Source: Calditrichota bacterium (GTDB taxonomy: Bacteria; Zhuqueibacterota; Zhuqueibacteria; Residuimicrobiales; Krinioviventaceae). Taken from it: 5,921 bases of DNA. The notes beneath the pieces are model-generated. The model was not told where the DNA came from. It made no database searches and saw only the letters and a list, made by a program, of their open reading frames with translations. The DNA is taken from the NCBI GenBank assembly GCA_003818595.1, contig RPQV01000237.1, positions 1-5,921 of the forward strand. Reading direction: 5' to 3'. The position numbers were made by a program, and so were the translations under genes. Each line of letters begins with the position of its first letter. The stretch's first letter is position 1. Positions 1 to 5,618 of this stretch are shown here, piece after piece.

Positions 1-978
1 GACCAGGAGCGGAATATCGCCCTTTCGTTCGCGTAAGGGCGGCAAATGGATGCGAATCACATTCAGACGATAATAAAAGTCCTCGCGGAATTCACCTGCT
101 TTCACCATTTCTTCCAAATTGCGGTGAGTTGCTGCCACTAATCTCACATCGAAATGTACGAGGTTGTTCGCACCGATGCGCTCAACACTCTGTTCCTGAA
201 GTACTCTCAAGAGCTTGACTTGAGTACTCGGAGGTATTTCCCCGACTTCATCAATAAATAAAGTACCCTTGTCGGCGATTTCAAAACGACCCTTTCGCGT
301 CATTGAAGCGCCGGTAAAGGCGCCTTTTTCATATCCAAACAGTTCACTTTCCACTAAATTATCAGACAGTGCCGCCATATTTACAGCAACAAAAGGCTGA
401 TCGCTGCGCGGACTGGCCGTATGAATAGCGCGGGCAACGAGTTCTTTACCCGTACCGCTCTCACCAATAATCAAAACAGTTGCTTTGCTCATAGCGGCTC
501 GAGCGGCTATACTCAATGCCTGCTGCATGGAACTGCTCTCGGTCATAATGCCGCCGAATTGCAGTCGCTCCTTGACCAATTCCTTGAGCCGGAGATTTTC
601 AGACAGCAGCTGTTTTCGCTCAAGAGCTTTTGCGATAATGACTTCCAGTTGTCCCAGGTTGACAGGTTTGTTGATAAAATCAGCCGCGCCTTCTTTAATG
701 CTTTGAATCGCGGTGTCAATTTCTCCATACGCTGTCATCATGATGACGATAATTTCCGGATTCAGTTTTTTGGTCTCCTGCAGGAGACGCATTCCATCCA
801 TGCTTGGCATACGCAAATCGGTGAGGATTAAATCGACCGTCTCTTTTTGGATCAAACCGATTGCCTGGGTTCCGTTTTCTGCCGGAAGCACAGTGTACCC
901 TTTTTTTCGGAGGAATCCGACCAGGGCATCGCGCTGGCTCTGTTCATCATCGACGACTAGAAGAGAATGATGGTTCAT
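1..978 (-). CDS. NtrC-family sigma-54-dependent response regulator (3' end outside window)
   Basis: This gene encodes a cytoplasmic transcription activator that, when phosphorylated, remodels sigma-54 RNA polymerase using ATP. The window holds 326 codons from ATG at 978 with no stop or frame break; the protein continues past the left edge. The receiver domain (about residues 5-118) has the acidic pair D10/D11, phospho-acceptor D54 (in TDLRMP), T82 and K104. A linker helix leads to the AAA+ domain (from about 140): Walker A GESGTGKE at 172-179, the sigma-54-contacting loop GAFTGA at 219-224, Walker B GTLFIDE at 238-244, and an arginine-finger region FREDFYYRLNV at 297-307. The C-terminal HTH (Fis-like) domain is not visible. 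The start lies two bases after the kinase stop codon, with AAAGGA about 6 nt upstream, so the two are translationally close and form one operon. The intact GAFTGA predicts sigma-54 targets, and a matching promoter lies in the divergent region at 3200-3216. The family call is very sure; the exact ortholog is not known. Confidence 0.97.
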   Translation of the reverse strand, partial: MNHHSLLVVDDEQSQRDALVGFLRKKGYTVLPAENGTQAIGLIQKETVDLILTDLRMPSMDGMRLLQETKKLNPEIIVIMMTAYGEIDTAIQSIKEGAADFINKPVNLGQLEVIIAKALERKQLLSENLRLKELVKERLQFGGIMTESSSMQQALSIAARAAMSKATVLIIGESGTGKELVARAIHTASPRSDQPFVAVNMAALSDNLVESELFGYEKGAFTGASMTRKGRFEIADKGTLFIDEVGEIPPSTQVKLLRVLQEQSVERIGANNLVHFDVRLVAATHRNLEEMVKAGEFREDFYYRLNVIRIHLPPLRERKGDIPLLV

Positions 979-980
979 GT

Positions 981-3017
981 CTATTCCTTTATAGGCAAAA
1001 GAATGGTAAAAGTAGTGCCTTGCTTCTCCCGACTGGAAACAGAAATAGCGCCTTGGTGCTGAGAGATGATTTTTTGAACGATGCTGAGGCCGATGCCGGC
1101 GCCGCCTTCTTTGGTCGTATAGTACAGGTTAAATATCTTATTGATCTCATCGGCGGGAATGCCGCGGCCGTCATCAATGACATCAATTCTCGCTGATGCT
1201 CCCACACGGCTGCATTTGAAGAGGAGATGCCCGCCTTCGTTGCAGGCCTGTAACGCATTTTGCCCGAGGTTGAGAAAAACTTGTTTGAGACTATCGGCGT
1301 CACCGTTGATCAGGAGAGCTTGGCATTCCAGACTGACATTAATGGCCGTTGAAACAGCCTGTTGCTGCAGGAGAGTGACTGTTTCTTTGATAATCTGCAA
1401 CAAGTCGGTGTTTTGAAGGGATAGAGGAAAAGGACGTGCAAACTGCAGGAACTGCTGGATGATATCATTAATGCGGCGGGTTTCCTGAACAATGGTGCGC
1501 GACAGGTCTTCATACTCTTTTTCTCCATCCTGTGGACGAAACTCTTGATAAAGTCGTTGGGCAATGATGGAGATCGCGTTCAGGGGATTTCGAATTTCAT
1601 GGGCGACACCGGAAGCAAGTTGCCCCATCGCACCGATTTGTTCATATCGTTTTTGATTCTCCTCGGCGATCTTGGCCTCGGTGATATCCTGCACCACCGC
1701 GAAAACTGAATCGAGGACGCCGTCGCTGTCATGCAGAGTATTGACTTTGATGGCGACAATACGTTCACCATCGGCAAGTGCGAGATGTTCTTCAGGATAA
1801 TTCTCGCCCTTCCCGCTTTGCCGTGCCGATTCCAAGTAGGGGCATAATGGAGAAATTTGCTGGGCGCAGGCTTGTCCGACCACCTTTTCCTGGGTGGCGG
1901 CGAACAATTTTTCGGCCGCTTTATTGATCAAAGTAATTAATCCGCGGTGGTCTACGGCGAGTACAGCATCCGACATGTTGCTGAGCATACTTCCGGTATA
2001 GGTTTCAATTCTTTTATAGGCGCGCTGCAATTGACGGTAGTTGAGATTACTGATCATCCAACTGCTCAACAGCGTGCCAAAGACAAAAAGCATCAGGGAA
2101 GAAAGCAGAGCTCGTCTTTCGGCTGCTCGTATAGCCTCAGAAATGTGAGTGGTTGCCAGTCCGATTCTCAGCAATATGCGATCGGAGGGATCGAAGGGAT
2201 AGACCACCTCGAATATCCTTTCGTTCGCAAATGTGGTAAAGCGGGTGAGCGTCTCCTGTGCGATAAATGATTGGCGTAAGAATCCGTCATCTCGGAAGGT
2301 GCTCATGGAATCGACATTTTGGGTGGCGATAATTATTTGACTGCTGTCCTGTAAAACTAAAAAACGTATACCTTCATTCCGCGCAATTTCCTGAAAGAGA
2401 TTTCCCAGTCCGATGGTTTTTCGGAAATCCAGCATTTCCTGTGAATCTATGTTGACAAAGATGAAACCGCCGCGTCGCCGCTTTTTAATGACGGCAAACC
2501 GATTGGCGGTGCCAAATCGATTGCTGCGAAATCCGAGCACCCGCTCATCACTGTCCGATTCCTTCATGGAATTCAACGTTTCCATGGAAAAAGGCTTCTG
2601 ATTTCCCCAGCCCAATCCTGTATGCGAGGCAACCAGACGATTACCGGAGTCATCATAAATGACCACCCGAAACAGATCATTATTTTTCGCAATCTGCTCT
2701 AAATCACGGCTGTTCAGAGGTCTTGTAAAATCCAGTTGTTCAATGAGACGAGCATTATCAAGCAGTCGTTCGGCGGCTAAATCTTCGATGACCGAAAATG
2801 AATTCATCGCATTCACCCCTGCCGTTGAAATGGAGGTGATCAATGCTTTAGCTTCTTCTTCCATGAGATGAACGAGCTCTCGACGCGCATAGGCAATATC
2901 CAAAATGGTGAACACAATGAGGACAAATGCCAAAACAATGCTGATCGGGAGAACCAGTCCGATATTCAACTGAAATATACTTTTGATCATTTTGGGTTTG
3001 GGGAAGAGCGGGTTCAT
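981..3017 (-). CDS. Membrane sensor histidine kinase with periplasmic Cache-like sensor, PAS, HisKA and HATPase domains
   Basis: This inner-membrane kinase should phosphorylate the NtrC-type regulator encoded directly downstream. ATG at 3017 is preferred (678 aa) because AGAGG sits 6 nt upstream; an in-frame TTG at 3020 is too close to it. In ATG numbering, TM1 is about 18-39 and a periplasmic sensor spans about 43-300. The sensor looks like two PAS-like Cache subdomains, with strand-rich segments near 118-130 and 219-234 resembling repeated D-x-x-G/S ligand-pocket folds. TM2 is about 303-323 and a PAS domain about 339-449, carrying Cys384 and Cys392. The HisKA phospho-acceptor is H473 in AHEIRNPL. 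The HATPase has N-box N583/N587, G1 DDGRG at 615-619, an F-box around F629 and G2 GAGIGL at 639-644. All catalytic motifs are intact. The architecture resembles NtrB/ZraS/AtoS-type partners of sigma-54 activators. The signal sensed cannot be read from the sequence. Confidence 0.96.
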   Translation of the reverse strand: MNPLFPKPKMIKSIFQLNIGLVLPISIVLAFVLIVFTILDIAYARRELVHLMEEEAKALITSISTAGVNAMNSFSVIEDLAAERLLDNARLIEQLDFTRPLNSRDLEQIAKNNDLFRVVIYDDSGNRLVASHTGLGWGNQKPFSMETLNSMKESDSDERVLGFRSNRFGTANRFAVIKKRRRGGFIFVNIDSQEMLDFRKTIGLGNLFQEIARNEGIRFLVLQDSSQIIIATQNVDSMSTFRDDGFLRQSFIAQETLTRFTTFANERIFEVVYPFDPSDRILLRIGLATTHISEAIRAAERRALLSSLMLFVFGTLLSSWMISNLNYRQLQRAYKRIETYTGSMLSNMSDAVLAVDHRGLITLINKAAEKLFAATQEKVVGQACAQQISPLCPYLESARQSGKGENYPEEHLALADGERIVAIKVNTLHDSDGVLDSVFAVVQDITEAKIAEENQKRYEQIGAMGQLASGVAHEIRNPLNAISIIAQRLYQEFRPQDGEKEYEDLSRTIVQETRRINDIIQQFLQFARPFPLSLQNTDLLQIIKETVTLLQQQAVSTAINVSLECQALLINGDADSLKQVFLNLGQNALQACNEGGHLLFKCSRVGASARIDVIDDGRGIPADEINKIFNLYYTTKEGGAGIGLSIVQKIISQHQGAISVSSREKQGTTFTILLPIKE

Positions 3018-3064
3018 CAATTGCCTCTTGTCTCATCATCAATTTACAGATTTTACGATTCCGG

Positions 3065-3103
3065 TTCGACGATTTGGTCGAATGAAGCGACTATATCGTC
3101 GAA
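3065..3103. promoter_or_regulatory. Tandem dyad operators, probable enhancer sites for the NtrC-type regulator
   Basis: Site 1 (3065-3082) is a perfect inverted repeat TTCGAC-N6-GTCGAA. Site 2 (3086-3103) keeps CGAC-N6-GTCG and the whole right half GTCGAA. The centres (3073.5 and 3094.5) are 21 bp apart, two helical turns, so dimers would bind one face. A further TCGTCGA copy at 3107-3113 lies 11 bp after the one at 3096-3102. The sites are about 130 and 150 bp upstream of the predicted sigma-54 start site near 3227, a normal enhancer distance, and about 50-85 bp upstream of the kinase ATG, so they could also mediate autoregulation. The repeats are directly visible; that the adjacent regulator binds them is inference. 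Confidence 0.6.
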
Positions 3104-3123
3104 ATTTCGTCGAGGAGGTGTTT

Positions 3124-3150
3124 ATGTTGATTATTTTACATCTGTCCTAA
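3124..3150 (+). other. 8-codon mini-ORF with a very strong Shine-Dalgarno (possible leader peptide)
   Basis: ATG at 3124 opens a reading frame of eight codons (MLIILHLS) ending at TAA 3148-3150. It is preceded by AGGAGGTG at 3113-3120, nearly a full anti-Shine-Dalgarno match, with the ATG 5 nt after AGGAGG. It lies upstream of the predicted sigma-54 start site, so it would be made only from an additional rightward promoter that I cannot identify. The SD-like bases partly overlap the operator-like TCGTCGA copy, so the match could be coincidental. Confidence 0.2.
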
Positions 3151-3173
3151 CATACTATTTATCATTAAATAAG

Positions 3174-3190
3174 ACAATGCTGAGCATTGT
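3174..3190. promoter_or_regulatory. Perfect 17-nt palindrome just upstream of the sigma-54 promoter
   Basis: ACAATGCT-G-AGCATTGT is an inverted repeat with 8-bp arms and one central base. Its centre (3182) is about 45 bp upstream of the predicted start site near 3227 and it ends 9 bp before the -24 element. It differs from the CGAC-N6-GTCG operators, so a second dimeric regulator is plausible. The preceding stretch, about 3121-3174, is AT-rich and could serve as a bending or IHF-like region, though no good IHF consensus is seen. It has no T-run after it, so it is not a terminator. Confidence 0.4.
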
Positions 3191-3199
3191 GCTTTCACT

Positions 3200-3216
3200 T
3201 TGGCACGACTCTTGTG
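3200..3216 (+). promoter_or_regulatory. Sigma-54-type -24/-12 promoter
   Basis: TTGGCACG-ACTC-TTGTG matches the sigma-54 consensus YTGGCACG-N4-TTGCW in the whole -24 block, the spacing and TTG, but has T instead of C at -12 and G at the last position. The GG is at 3202-3203 and the -12 position at 3215, placing transcription start near 3227 and giving a 5' leader of about 44 nt before the ATG at 3271. A sigma-54 activator is encoded divergently and candidate enhancer sites lie upstream, which supports the call. The -12 mismatch suggests a weaker or more tightly controlled promoter. Confidence 0.65.
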
Positions 3217-3270
3217 TAAGAGTAAGGTACAAGATAATACAGCAATTCATTTAAAAAAAGGAGAAAAGTT

Positions 3271-4041
3271 ATGCGACGTATTAATTCTTGGTGGACGATG
3301 GCAATGGCAATCATGGTTGCTGTTTTATTTACCATGAATCCTGGAATATTTGCCCAGGAGAGTGAACACGGCAATCATTTTGTCGATCAAAACGGCGACG
3401 GATATAACGACAACGCGCCCGATGCGGATGGCGACGGCATACCCAATGGCCAGGATCCTGATTATGTTTCAGGCAGCCAAAATGGGCAGCGTGAGGACAA
3501 AGGATTCAAGGATGAAAACGGTGACGGCATCAATGATCTCGCACCCGATGCGGATGGCGACGGCATACCGAATGGCCAGGATCCTGATTATGTTCCTCCC
3601 CAAGACGGCACAGGATCTCAGGAACAGAATGGAAATGGGAAAGGACGCGGATTGCATGGTTTTGTGGATGAGAACGGAGACGGATTGAACGACAATGCGC
3701 CTGATACAGATGGCGACGGCATATCGAATGGCCAGGATGCGGATTATCAAAAACCCGGTAGTGGCGCCGCTTTTGGCAAGGGATTTGGCCACGGTCAACA
3801 TGGATTCGTTGATGAAGATGGTGATGGTTTTAACGACAACGCGCCTGATGCGGACGGTGACGGAATACCGAACGGGAAAGATGCGGACTGGCAACGGCCT
3901 GAAGATTGCCTGGGTCGAGGGGCCAAAGTGAAACCTGGATTTGGAAATCCGAATCCAGGCCAAGGCGCCGGCTCCGGTGATGGTACTGGAAATGGCACCG
4001 GCAATAATGATGGAAAAGGAAAACGCGGCGGACGCGGTTAA
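3271..4041 (+). CDS. Secreted calcium-binding repeat protein (four thrombospondin type 3 / EF-hand-loop modules)
   Basis: This is a 256-aa exported protein. ATG 3271 has AAGGAG at 3258-3263, 7 nt upstream. Residues 1-28 form a Sec signal peptide (RR, hydrophobic core, likely cleavage after GIFA). The mature protein has four copies of a ~29-30-residue module at about 37-66, 79-108, 131-160 and 179-207. Each follows F-x-D-x-[ND]-G-D-G-x-N-D, then APD, then D-G-D-G-I-[PS]-N-G-x-D-x-D-[YW]. Each module carries two Asp/Asn-rich loops of the DxDxDG type known to coordinate Ca2+ in thrombospondin type 3 repeats, EF-hands and dockerins, so about eight sites are predicted. Linkers and the C-terminal tail (about 214-256) are Gly-rich with basic residues; there is one Cys (213). 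No lipobox, membrane anchor, sortase signal or enzymatic domain is visible. It sits behind the sigma-54-like promoter and divergent from the two-component genes, suggesting it is their main target. A calcium-dependent envelope or surface role is inference. Confidence 0.9.
   Translation: MRRINSWWTMAMAIMVAVLFTMNPGIFAQESEHGNHFVDQNGDGYNDNAPDADGDGIPNGQDPDYVSGSQNGQREDKGFKDENGDGINDLAPDADGDGIPNGQDPDYVPPQDGTGSQEQNGNGKGRGLHGFVDENGDGLNDNAPDTDGDGISNGQDADYQKPGSGAAFGKGFGHGQHGFVDEDGDGFNDNAPDADGDGIPNGKDADWQRPEDCLGRGAKVKPGFGNPNPGQGAGSGDGTGNGTGNNDGKGKRGGRG
3379..3894 (+). repeat. Four in-frame coding repeats of the calcium-binding module
   Basis: Units lie at about 3379-3468, 3505-3594, 3661-3750 and 3805-3894, separated by unlike Gly/Gln/Lys-rich linkers; start-to-start distances are 126, 156 and 144 nt. 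Units 1 and 2 share a 51-nt block (3418-3468 and 3544-3594) with a single synonymous difference (ccc versus ccg), much closer than to units 3 and 4. This points to a recent duplication or gene conversion between the first two units. Confidence 0.9.
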
Positions 4042-4051
4042 TGCATGAAAA

Positions 4052-4075
4052 AGCGGCGGGATTGTTCCCGCCGCT
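4052..4075. terminator. Strong GC hairpin between the repeat-protein and barrel genes (partial terminator or mRNA-stabilising stem)
   Basis: AGCGGCGGGA and TCCCGCCGCT form a perfect 10-bp stem with a TTGT loop, starting 10 nt after the TAA of the repeat-protein gene. On the plus strand it is followed by CTGTTATG, not a T-tract, so full intrinsic termination is doubtful; it may attenuate readthrough or protect the upstream mRNA. On the minus strand the stem is followed by TTTTT, a better terminator for leftward transcription, though no minus-strand gene lies to its right in this window. Confidence 0.55.
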
Positions 4076-4096
4076 CTGTTATGAGGAAATATTGTG

Positions 4097-5227
4097 ATGA
4101 AGAGCAGCTATATTACTGTAGTTTTTTTATTGTTGGGAACGATCAGGTTGTCAGGGGATGTCGGAATGACATTTGATGTCGAACATGGCTATGTATCCAA
4201 TGCATTTTCAAATTATCGACAACTGGCTGATTCATATCTTTGGCTTGAAGGCAAATTATATTATGACCACAGTGTGAAGGATCATTCTGCCCTAAGATTC
4301 TATTATCAGCCGAATGGATCCTTGTTCGATAAATTTGAATACCGCAATTTTAATACACATCAAATGGGCATTGATTTTTATTCCATTGTTTCCAACCGGG
4401 CCAAAATTGATGGGGGAATGACCTTAAACAGTCGAAATCACAGCTCGGAATATCGCTTGTACGAATACCGTGGTGGTCAGGCATATCTCTCTTTCCGCTT
4501 TTTATTGACTGACCAACTGTATAGCTATTTTGGGATTTCCTCACAGATCCGCGATTATCAGCTTTTAAGTCTCTTTTCATATCAGCAACATCAATTATAT
4601 TGGCGGATGAGCAAATTTTACAGCGGTGGTCTGTCCTTGTTTTTTCAAGCGGATTTCCTGCAAAAACAATATATGCATGTCCAAGGCTCTGAGGATTTGA
4701 GTGAATTTCCCGACTCGTATGCTGCTGCGGACGGGATCAATTATCAGGGAGTGATTTTGTTCAAGGCTGCTCAAGCAATAAGCCCGGATATCGGCGTTAA
4801 TCTGCAGTTTCTCATGCGCAAAAATCTTGTAAATTCACCGCGTTATTTGATGACCGACGAAGGGGAGTACTATACAAATGATGATTTGTTTGATGATATT
4901 TTCGGTTATGACGCTTCCATGTGGAGCTCGAACTTGAAAACAAGATTGGGGAAAATGACGGCTGAAATAACCGGCGCTTTGATCAACAAACACTATATCA
5001 ACCGATTCGCATTGGATCTTGACGGTTATCCGTTGGCTGATCAGCAGCTGCGGCGGGATTATCGCACGGTGCTTTCGATGTCTCTGAGCAGAACATTTCG
5101 CTACAGCCGCTCCATTGCACCGTTCAAGTTGGTGATTGATTTTTCCATGCTGAAGAATCATTCAAATGATCCTTATTATCACTATTCAAATCGATTTTTG
5201 GGGATTACGGTAAAGCAGTCTCTGTGA
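4097..5227 (+). CDS. Predicted outer-membrane beta-barrel protein, family not recognised
   Basis: This gene encodes about 376 aa. ATG at 4097 is chosen; an in-frame GTG at 4094 is equally well placed relative to AGGA at 4084-4087, so the true start may be one codon earlier. The first ~20 residues form a Sec signal peptide (K, then the hydrophobic VVFLLLG, likely cleaved near LSG/DVG). The rest lacks long hydrophobic helices and is rich in Tyr/Phe/Ser/Asn, with many alternating amphipathic 8-12-residue strands, for example YLSFRFLL (131-138), GLSLFFQADF (179-188) and FKLVIDFSML (344-353) in GTG numbering. There are no cysteines. The end has a SNDPYYHYSNRF-like turn followed by a last strand ITVKQSL, typical of a barrel closing strand, although the final residue is Leu rather than Phe. 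I recognise no specific porin, TonB receptor or usher motif. It begins 55 bp after the calcium-binding repeat gene and probably shares its sigma-54 promoter with the hairpin lowering expression, so the two products may act together at the outer membrane. Confidence 0.75.
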   Translation: MKSSYITVVFLLLGTIRLSGDVGMTFDVEHGYVSNAFSNYRQLADSYLWLEGKLYYDHSVKDHSALRFYYQPNGSLFDKFEYRNFNTHQMGIDFYSIVSNRAKIDGGMTLNSRNHSSEYRLYEYRGGQAYLSFRFLLTDQLYSYFGISSQIRDYQLLSLFSYQQHQLYWRMSKFYSGGLSLFFQADFLQKQYMHVQGSEDLSEFPDSYAAADGINYQGVILFKAAQAISPDIGVNLQFLMRKNLVNSPRYLMTDEGEYYTNDDLFDDIFGYDASMWSSNLKTRLGKMTAEITGALINKHYINRFALDLDGYPLADQQLRRDYRTVLSMSLSRTFRYSRSIAPFKLVIDFSMLKNHSNDPYYHYSNRFLGITVKQSL

Positions 5228-5286
5228 TTGAATCCTGATTTCTTCAATTCTTTTATTACCTCATCGACCCCTGAAGTTTACCCGAG

Positions 5287-5368
5287 TGCCTGACATGGAT
5301 ATTTCACTCCTACGGAGTTTCTCAGCTTTTTTTGCCTGACCGTAAACATTCCACTCCTGACGGAGTGG
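5287..5368. repeat. Two diverged copies of a REP-like palindromic repeat
   Basis: Unit 1 has TGCCTGAC at 5287-5294, an 11-nt spacer and the hairpin ACTCC-TAC-GGAGT at 5306-5318. Unit 2, 46 bp on, has TGCCTGAC at 5333-5340, a 12-nt spacer and CCACTCC-TGAC-GGAGTGG at 5351-5368. The shared order of octamer, spacer and ACTCCT(G)ACGGAGT core shows they are copies of one element. Short intergenic palindromes with CTCCTACGGAG-like cores are, from general memory, dispersed in many environmental bacterial genomes. Genome-wide dispersal here is inference. Confidence 0.55.
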
Positions 5369-5484
5369 GCAAGTTCTGCCGAACTCACAGTCGAAAGGTG
5401 AGTAAATCTTTCCCTGATTTGGGTCTGCAACTTTTTCTTGCGTTATTTAAAATATTTGATATTTTATTGGCATCAATCATATTC

Positions 5485-5501
5485 AGCCCTTTAGCAGGGC
5501 T
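5485..5501. repeat. Small hairpin AGCCCT-TTAGC-AGGGCT
   Basis: This is a perfect 6-bp stem with a 5-nt loop in the gene-free spacer. No T-run follows directly, so it is not a good terminator. It may be another type of short intergenic palindrome. Confidence 0.35.
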
Positions 5502-5540
5502 CACAGACAACAAAAAATTGGTTTTAATCAAAGAGTCTGT

Positions 5541-5570
5541 TTGTCAAATGTCAAACTATCGCAGTTTTAA
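5541..5570 (+). promoter_or_regulatory. Weak sigma-70-like promoter candidate for the molybdoenzyme subunit gene
   Basis: TTGTCA (5541-5546), then 18 bp and TTTTAA (5565-5570), is the best match to a -35/-10 pair ahead of the gene at 5619. The TGTCAAA heptamer is repeated in tandem at 5542-5555 and GTTTG-N8-CAAAC (5539-5556) forms an imperfectly spaced inverted repeat, perhaps an operator. No sigma-54-like site was found here. The match is poor and the host's promoter consensus is unknown. Confidence 0.2.
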
Positions 5571-5618
5571 ATACTAAAGGCAGTTATCTGAATCATGTCA
5601 TCGATTTTGGAGAACTTT

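Larger units (their letters stand above)
5228..5618. other. Gene-free spacer of about 390 bp with small palindromic repeats
   Basis: No credible gene is seen. An open frame on the plus strand (5332-5577) begins with TTG, lacks a Shine-Dalgarno and runs across hairpins. The spacer holds the two diverged palindromic units at 5287-5368, a T7 run at 5327-5333, a small stem AGTTC-TGCC-GAACT at 5372-5385, another stem at 5485-5501, and AT-rich DNA before the next gene. There is no convincing intrinsic terminator right after the barrel gene; the T7 run after the first palindrome is the nearest candidate. Confidence 0.6.

Noticed and set aside
421..831. 136-codon plus-strand open frame opposite the response regulator
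   Set aside because: The minus-strand frame encodes a full receiver plus AAA+ domain with all motifs intact, so this is a shadow.
2868..3254. 128-codon plus-strand open frame spanning the kinase 5' end and the regulatory region
   Set aside because: It overlaps the well-supported kinase start, dyads, palindrome and sigma-54 promoter, and its product has no recognisable features.
3379..3894. Dockerin/cellulosome interpretation of the Asp-Gly repeats
   Set aside because: The loops resemble dockerin calcium loops, but the modules lack the following F-helix pattern and the paired 22-residue dockerin layout. A thrombospondin type 3 style fits better.
3469..3963. 164-codon open frame on the minus strand within the repeat-protein gene
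   Set aside because: It is the antisense shadow of the repetitive, Gly/Asp-rich gene. It shows periodicity only because the sense gene repeats, and has no promoter or ribosome-binding site.
5287..5368. CRISPR-like array
   Set aside because: There are only two short, diverged palindromic copies, with no uniform spacers and no cas genes.
5468..5482. TTGGCA-like sequence as a possible sigma-54 promoter for the molybdoenzyme gene
   Set aside because: The bases at the -12 position are AT, not TTGC or TTGT, and there is no upstream dyad.
5332..5577. 81-codon plus-strand open frame in the spacer
   Set aside because: It has a TTG start without a Shine-Dalgarno, runs through the palindromic repeats, and gives a low-complexity, unrecognisable product.
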